Positions 59,284 to 64,000 of a stretch of DNA of 64,000 nt are shown here, one piece after another. The position numbers and the translations under genes are program-made. The notes beneath the pieces are model-generated. The model was given only the letters and a program-made list of their open reading frames with translations, ran no database searches and was not told the DNA's origin. Origin of the DNA: CAYNSX01 sp964400165 (GTDB taxonomy: Bacteria; Armatimonadota; Hebobacteria; CAYNSX01); NCBI GenBank assembly GCA_964400165.1, contig CAYNSX010000001.1, positions 55,132 through 119,131 on the forward strand, read 5' to 3'. How positions within the stretch are numbered: position 1 is the stretch's first letter; each line of letters starts with the position of its first letter.

Positions 59284-60543
59284 ATGACCCCGACGCGAGC
59301 CCGTTCGCGGCTCGTCTGCCTCGCCCGATGGCTGGCCGTCCTGCTGGTCGCGGCGGCGTGTTCGCTGCCGGCTCGCTCGGAACCGGCGAGCGACGACCCG
59401 CCCGGCCCAGCGCCGGCAAAGCCGCCCCCGTTCACCATTCTGGTGACCGAGACGAACATCACCCTGTCCGCCGAGTCCGCCGACGCGCATGAGGTGCTGA
59501 TCACGCTGGGGATGCGCACCGGCACGGCAATCGTGGTGGACGACAGCGTGAACCGGCGGCTGACGGTGTTCCTGACGCTGCCGACGGCGCGGGACATCGT
59601 GGCGGCGATCGCGCGCGCGTACGGCCTTTCGGCCGTCGAGCGCGGCGGCATCATCACCGTGACCGAGGGCATCCCGAGCCGGCCGGCGATTTATCTGGCG
59701 AGCCAGATCATCTCGATCCCGACGCAATATGTGCTGGCGCCGACGGCGAAGTCGCTGCTCCCGAACTTTCTGCAAGACCATGTGAAGATCAACCCCGAGG
59801 CGAACGCGGTGATCCTGTCGGCGCCGCGGGATGTGGTGGAGAAATTCCGGCGCGATGTGGCGCAGTTCGACATTCCGTCGGCGCAGATCCGGGTGAGCGT
59901 GCTGATGGTGGAGTTCACGGAGGCGGCGCTGCAGCGCTGGGGGTTTGTCGGGTCGTGGTCGTCGAACGACGAGCAGGTCGCGGTGGTGAGCAACATCGGC
60001 GACATCCTGCACCGGGTGACGACCGAACTGACGCCGGAGTTCTTCGCCAGTCTGCAAGCGTTCGTGGAGAACGGCGACGCGCGCATCCGCGCCCGGCCGC
60101 AGATTACGACGGTGAGCGGGCGCCGGGCAGAGATTTTCATCGGCTTGCAGCGGTTCTTGTCGACGCCCATTCAGAGCGAGAGCGGTGATTTTTCGATCAA
60201 CGCCGGCGTGCGACTGGAAGTCACGCCGTTCACCGGCAGCAACGACCAGGTGATCGTGGACCTGGAGACCGAGGTCAGCACCTTGAGCGCGCCCGACCCC
60301 GTCACGCGCCTGCCCGACAAGAGCACCCGGCGGGCGTCGGCCATCGTGCAGGTGCGCGACGGGGAGACCATCGTCATCGGCGGCCTGACGCAGGAAGAAG
60401 AACTGGCGACGCATACCAAGATCCCGCTGCTCGGCGACATTCCGCTGTTGGGCCAATTGTTCCGCTCGAAGGACATTCGCAAGGTGAAGACCGACTTGGT
60501 TATCTTCATCACCCCCGAGATCATCCGGGACGAGCGGGAATAG
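59284..60543 (+). CDS. Secretin-family protein 1
   Basis: A 419-residue exported protein with a signal peptide (LARWLAVLLVAAAC, possibly a lipobox) and GGGAGGAG 7 nt before the ATG. After a Pro-rich linker come an N0/STN-like domain (about 50-125, VLITLGMRTGTAIVVDDSVN), an N1-like domain (about 145-200) and a secretin core (about 205-415). The core has VRLEVTPFTGSNDQVIVDLE, QVRDGETIVIGGLTQEEE and KIPLLGDIPLLGQLFRS. It is shorter than GspD or PilQ and lacks the AMIN-like domain of the next two. It forms an outer-membrane ring in type II/IV systems; the machine here is unknown. Confidence 0.9.
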   Translation: MTPTRARSRLVCLARWLAVLLVAAACSLPARSEPASDDPPGPAPAKPPPFTILVTETNITLSAESADAHEVLITLGMRTGTAIVVDDSVNRRLTVFLTLPTARDIVAAIARAYGLSAVERGGIITVTEGIPSRPAIYLASQIISIPTQYVLAPTAKSLLPNFLQDHVKINPEANAVILSAPRDVVEKFRRDVAQFDIPSAQIRVSVLMVEFTEAALQRWGFVGSWSSNDEQVAVVSNIGDILHRVTTELTPEFFASLQAFVENGDARIRARPQITTVSGRRAEIFIGLQRFLSTPIQSESGDFSINAGVRLEVTPFTGSNDQVIVDLETEVSTLSAPDPVTRLPDKSTRRASAIVQVRDGETIVIGGLTQEEELATHTKIPLLGDIPLLGQLFRSKDIRKVKTDLVIFITPEIIRDERE

Positions 60544-60546
60544 GGC

Positions 60547-62238
60547 GTGCGCCGGTTCTGGCGGGGGCGGGCGCTGGCGGCCGTGGGGCTGCTGTGCGCG
60601 GCGGGCGGCGCCGCCGGGCAGGAAGGCGAGGGCATCGCGACCTGGGTGAATGTCACCGGCGCGACGGTGACCCGCTACCCCAACGCGCTGCGCGTGACCA
60701 TCGAATCCGACGGCGCCCTCCAGGTAGATTCCGGGTTTGCATTCGGGAGTGGCGTCATCATCTTCGGCGGCCAAGGGGACCAGCGGCGCACTCGCATTGC
60801 GCTCCCCAACGCCCGATCGCAGATGGGGAACTTCGTGTTCGTCGGCGTGTACCCGATCAGCCACCTGGAACTAGAGCCGACGGAAACCGGACGCGCGACG
60901 GGGACGGGCTTGCAAGTGACGATCGTGACCTATGTGCCGACCCTTTTCATCGGTGAATTCGAGTCGCCTCCGGGATTCTTCGGTGAATTCGGGCAGCCGC
61001 TGCTGTTTATCAGCCGATTGTCGGACGAGAGCCACTTGCACATCACGGCCTTGAGCGACCAGATGGTGCCGCCGGAGCCGCCGCGGCTGACCGACGCGCA
61101 GCGGGCGGCGCTCCCGCACTCCCTGGCTGTCGACGGCGATGCTGCGAGTGTGCGGGTGGCGGCGGTGAATATCGCGCCGAGGGAATTGTTCGAGCGGTTC
61201 ACCGAAGTGACAGGGCTGTCGATTTCGGTGGCGGTGGGCGTCCCAGACCGCATCAGCGTGTTCCTGCCGGCGATGGCTCCGGACGCGGCGCTGGAGGCGC
61301 TGGCCGACCGGATGGGGCTGGGACTGGCGCAGCGGGAGCGGCAGTGGGTACTGGGGCCGGCGGAAGTGCTGGAGGCGAGCGGCTACACGGTTTCGACGAC
61401 GGAGCGCATCCCCCTCACCTACTTGAGCGCCGAGCGCGCCCTCCGGCTGCTGCCGAATGTGATGCTGCCCTATCTGCGCACGGACGAGGAGCGGAACGCG
61501 CTGGTCGTGCACGCGCCGCGGGCGCTCATCGAGAAGGTGCGCGAGGACCTGGAAGCGCTCGACCGGCCGATGCCGCTGCTGGATCTGCGCGCGATGCTGG
61601 TGGAGACTTCCGACACGAGCGACCTGCAGGCGCTGCTCGACCTCACGACGCTCCACGACAAGGTGCGGCCGGCGACCGGGGACATTTCCTATCGCAATCT
61701 GGGCAGCATCACTGACTTCCCGACGCTGGAGGCGCAGTTGCACGCATTGGAAGCGCGCGACCTGGCGCACATCCGGCAGACGGCGTTGCTGCGGGTGCGC
61801 GCGGGCGAGGGGGCCTCGCTGTTTTCGGGTGACAAGAAGTTCATCACCGTGGTCTTCGGCGGGGACTCGATCACTTTCCCGGTGGACGCCGGGGTGTCGT
61901 TCGGGGTGCACTCGTTCACCGGCGGCGATGTCATTCAGATGGCGTTCGAGTTGCGGTCGGGCGACATTGTCGCCGTGGACCCCGTGGACCGGACGCCGAC
62001 GATTGCGCAACGGCGGGTGAGCGCCAGCGTCTATGTCCGGCCCGGGGAGACGGTGATGATCGGCGGCATCGAGCAGGCGGAGCGAGTTACCGTCCGCCGC
62101 GGGATTCCGGTGCTGCGCGATTTGCCGCTGCTCGGGGGGCTGTTCGGCAGCGTCCAACATCGGCTGGCGACTTCGACGCTGACCATTTTCGTGACCGCCA
62201 ACCTTGTCCATCCGGGCGCGGGCGAGGAGGCGCACTGA
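60547..62238 (+). CDS. Secretin-family protein 2
   Basis: A 563-residue exported protein starting GTG 3 bp after secretin 1. Signal peptide cleaved near AAG. An AMIN-like N domain (about 30-115, TRYPNALRVTIESDGALQV), an N0 domain (about 195-260), an N1 domain (about 280-350, YLSAERALRLLPNVMLPYL, ERNALVVHAPRALIEKVRED) and a secretin core (about 360-555) follow. The core ends VYVRPGETVMIGGIEQAERV, GIPVLRDLPLLGGLFGS. The core is more divergent than in the other two. Confidence 0.87.
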   Translation: MRRFWRGRALAAVGLLCAAGGAAGQEGEGIATWVNVTGATVTRYPNALRVTIESDGALQVDSGFAFGSGVIIFGGQGDQRRTRIALPNARSQMGNFVFVGVYPISHLELEPTETGRATGTGLQVTIVTYVPTLFIGEFESPPGFFGEFGQPLLFISRLSDESHLHITALSDQMVPPEPPRLTDAQRAALPHSLAVDGDAASVRVAAVNIAPRELFERFTEVTGLSISVAVGVPDRISVFLPAMAPDAALEALADRMGLGLAQRERQWVLGPAEVLEASGYTVSTTERIPLTYLSAERALRLLPNVMLPYLRTDEERNALVVHAPRALIEKVREDLEALDRPMPLLDLRAMLVETSDTSDLQALLDLTTLHDKVRPATGDISYRNLGSITDFPTLEAQLHALEARDLAHIRQTALLRVRAGEGASLFSGDKKFITVVFGGDSITFPVDAGVSFGVHSFTGGDVIQMAFELRSGDIVAVDPVDRTPTIAQRRVSASVYVRPGETVMIGGIEQAERVTVRRGIPVLRDLPLLGGLFGSVQHRLATSTLTIFVTANLVHPGAGEEAH

Positions 62239-63974
62239 TGCGATTCCTGGGCTGCCGGCTGCTGCCACTGCTGGCGATTGCAGTTGTGGGGGTCTGGCCG
62301 GCGCGCGCCGTCGTGTACACCAACATCAAAGACATCCGGGTGACCGCCTTGAGCAACGGCGTGCAGATCGTCGTGACGGCCGACGGCATCCTGGCATTCG
62401 ACCAGGACTTCGGCGGCAGCAGTCCGACGGCGCCGGGCACCGTCCAGCGCGTCATCTTTCCGGGGGCGCGCAACGCGACGGGCAAGACTTTCATCAATGT
62501 CGGGGAGTTTCCCGTCAGCCACATTCAACTGGCGATTCCCGAACACGCCGACCAGGGCATCGGAGTCCTGATGACGATCACGCTGTTCGAGAATTCGAGC
62601 GTCAGCATCAATTCGAGCGACGACCAGACCAGCACCATCATCACCGTGTCCACGACGCGGACGATCGACCGCCGCCGGCCCGGCGGGGGGCCGGGCGGGC
62701 CGCCGCGCGGCCCGCGGCCGGAGGGGCCGCTCGCGGACCTGCGCGTGGAGATGAGTGAGGGGCTGATGACAATTCACGCGGTGCGCGCTGACCTGCAGCA
62801 CCTGATCGCGGAACTGGCGCGGGCGTCCGGCTTGAACATCACCGTGGATGACCGGGTGGAGCGGAGAGTCAGTGTGACTTTGGAAGGGCTGCCGGCGCCG
62901 GTGGTGCTGGCAGTGATCGCCACTTCGTTCGGCCTGGCGCTGTCGGAACAGGACGGCATCTACATGGTCGCCGACGGGGTGCCGGGCGACCTGGCGACCT
63001 ACAGTCTGTCGGAGACGGAATCGATCCGGATGACGAATGTGCGGGCGCAAGTGGCGTCGTCGCTGCTGCCCAACTTTCTGTTCTCGTACATCCATGTGAA
63101 CCCGGAGCAGAACGCGGTGGTGGTGACGGCGCCGAGCGATCTACTGGCGAAAGTGCGGGCTGACCTGCAAGCGATTGACAACCCGGCGCCGGAAATCATG
63201 ATCGATGCGCTGGCGGTGGAGTTCAGCCAAGAAGACGACTTGGCTTACGCGCTACACGCCGAGGCGCACTCGCCGCAGTCGCTGATCTCGCTTGATACGG
63301 GAACCGGGCAGATCGCCTATCGCAATATCGGGACGCTGCCGGTGGATTTCTTGCAGCGCATGCGGTTCCTGGAGACGCAGCGGCGGGCGCGGGTGCGGTC
63401 GAACCCGCGGATGGCGGCGCTGAATGGGCGCGAGGCGGACCTGTTCATCGGAGCGCAGCGGTTCATCCGGGTGCTGGTCAACATCGGCGGGAGCATCCAG
63501 CAGGAGCAGATCCGCGCCGTCGATGTCGGGGTGCGCCTGGAGATCACGCCGTGGACGGGCAGCGGTGACGAAATCACTGCCTTCGTCGAGATCGAAGTGA
63601 GCAACATCCGCGACCTCGACCCGGTGTCGGGACTGCCGGTGTTGAGCACGCGCAGCGTGCGGACGACCATCCGGCTGCGCGACGGTGAGACGCTGATGAT
63701 CGGCGGGCTGACGGAAAAGTCGAAGTTTACGACGGTGCGCAAGATCCCGCTGCTGGGCGACCTGCCGCTGCTGGGGCCGCTGCTGTTCCGCAGCCGTTCG
63801 ACCACGGAAATCGATTCCGACCTGACCATCTTCCTGACGCCGCGACTGCTCGGGCCGGGCGGGCACCTCAAGAACGCAGCCGAGGAAGAGAAGATCCGGC
63901 AGAAGTTCCTCGAAGAGAGTGGAGCAAACGGCGCGGCGCCGGCGGCGCCGCCGCAATCAGGCGGGCCGCACTAG
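62238..63974 (+). CDS. Secretin-family protein 3
   Basis: A 578-residue exported protein with a one-base TGATG overlap with secretin 2. Signal peptide near ARA, AMIN-like domain (about 27-120), a Gly/Pro/Arg linker (about 155-180), N0 (about 185-255, LIAELARASGLNITVDDRVE), N1 (about 265-330, YIHVNPEQNAVVVTAPSDLL) and secretin core (about 335-545). The core has VRLEITPWTGSGDEITAFVE, RLRDGETLMIGGLTEKSK and KIPLLGDLPLLGPLLF. A 35-residue tail is rich in Ala and Pro. It resembles secretin 1 most in its core. It ends 26 bp from the window edge. Confidence 0.9.
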   Translation: MRFLGCRLLPLLAIAVVGVWPARAVVYTNIKDIRVTALSNGVQIVVTADGILAFDQDFGGSSPTAPGTVQRVIFPGARNATGKTFINVGEFPVSHIQLAIPEHADQGIGVLMTITLFENSSVSINSSDDQTSTIITVSTTRTIDRRRPGGGPGGPPRGPRPEGPLADLRVEMSEGLMTIHAVRADLQHLIAELARASGLNITVDDRVERRVSVTLEGLPAPVVLAVIATSFGLALSEQDGIYMVADGVPGDLATYSLSETESIRMTNVRAQVASSLLPNFLFSYIHVNPEQNAVVVTAPSDLLAKVRADLQAIDNPAPEIMIDALAVEFSQEDDLAYALHAEAHSPQSLISLDTGTGQIAYRNIGTLPVDFLQRMRFLETQRRARVRSNPRMAALNGREADLFIGAQRFIRVLVNIGGSIQQEQIRAVDVGVRLEITPWTGSGDEITAFVEIEVSNIRDLDPVSGLPVLSTRSVRTTIRLRDGETLMIGGLTEKSKFTTVRKIPLLGDLPLLGPLLFRSRSTTEIDSDLTIFLTPRLLGPGGHLKNAAEEEKIRQKFLEESGANGAAPAAPPQSGGPH

Positions 63975-64000
63975 TTCGGCAGAGTCGCCGACCACTTCAC

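Overview
The window is 64 kb of G+C-rich bacterial chromosome, about two thirds G+C by eye, packed with short-gap operons. It contains two runs of exactly 100 N (25762-25861 and 42372-42471), so it is a draft or metagenome assembly. No rRNA, tRNA, CRISPR array or prophage was recognised. The cell appears to be a diderm. It has a porin with an N-terminal SLH domain, an SLH-anchored surface protein, a TolC, three secretins and several lipoproteins. Together with an HspR-type heat-shock operon, ClpC, the rpmE-DUF1385-prfA-prmC-tsaC order and several start codons lying 6-8 nt after a -10 box, this suggests a diderm Terrabacteria lineage such as Armatimonadota, Deinococcota or a neighbouring candidate phylum. 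The assignment is inferred from gene content only.

Layout. 1-5454: the end of a gene, a Cys-rich secreted protein, a membrane protein, FolD with altered catalytic residues, FmdB, an intergenic repeat cluster, thioredoxin and two paralogous lipoproteins. 5450-11915: heat-shock operon dnaK-hsp20-dnaJ-hspR-clpC-small membrane protein behind an HspR-like operator. 11923-15040: HD-GYP protein, ParA, TauE/SafE permease and a small MITE-like element. 15044-24608: M61 peptidase/PDZ/propeller fusion, CcdA, TPR lipoprotein, ClpP, trigger factor, and a TPR plus ASPIC/UnbV pair. 24669-28770: malate dehydrogenase, a gap-broken metallo-beta-lactamase-fold protein, dUTPase, PHP phosphoesterase and DedA.

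28733-39017 (minus strand): PLP lyase, a beta-propeller-like anchored protein, then a tightly packed operon of tolC, macA, macB ATPase, macB permease, an LTxxQ periplasmic protein, an ECF sigma factor, its zinc anti-sigma factor and an RseB-like sensor. This reads as a self-contained envelope-stress and efflux unit. 39145-45293: Kef-type antiporter facing a TCA block (isocitrate dehydrogenase, hicBA, sucC, RAYT transposase, sucD). In that block a toxin-antitoxin pair and a REP/RAYT element lie inside the succinyl-CoA synthetase operon.

45443-53437: SLH-anchored protein with an HExxH motif, pyrF under a LacI-type palindrome, a small winged-helix-like protein, a second REP array of the same family, and the translation-termination operon rpmE-DUF1385-prfA-prmC-tsaC ending at a strong hairpin. 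53468-63974: SLH porin, SMC and three consecutive secretin-family genes running to the window edge.

The strongest candidates for something undescribed are the sigma/anti-sigma/RseB/LTxxQ plus MacAB-TolC operon, the REP/RAYT and HicBA invasion of sucCD, the tandem secretins, the FolD lacking its catalytic triad, and the SLH-anchored putative metallopeptidase.
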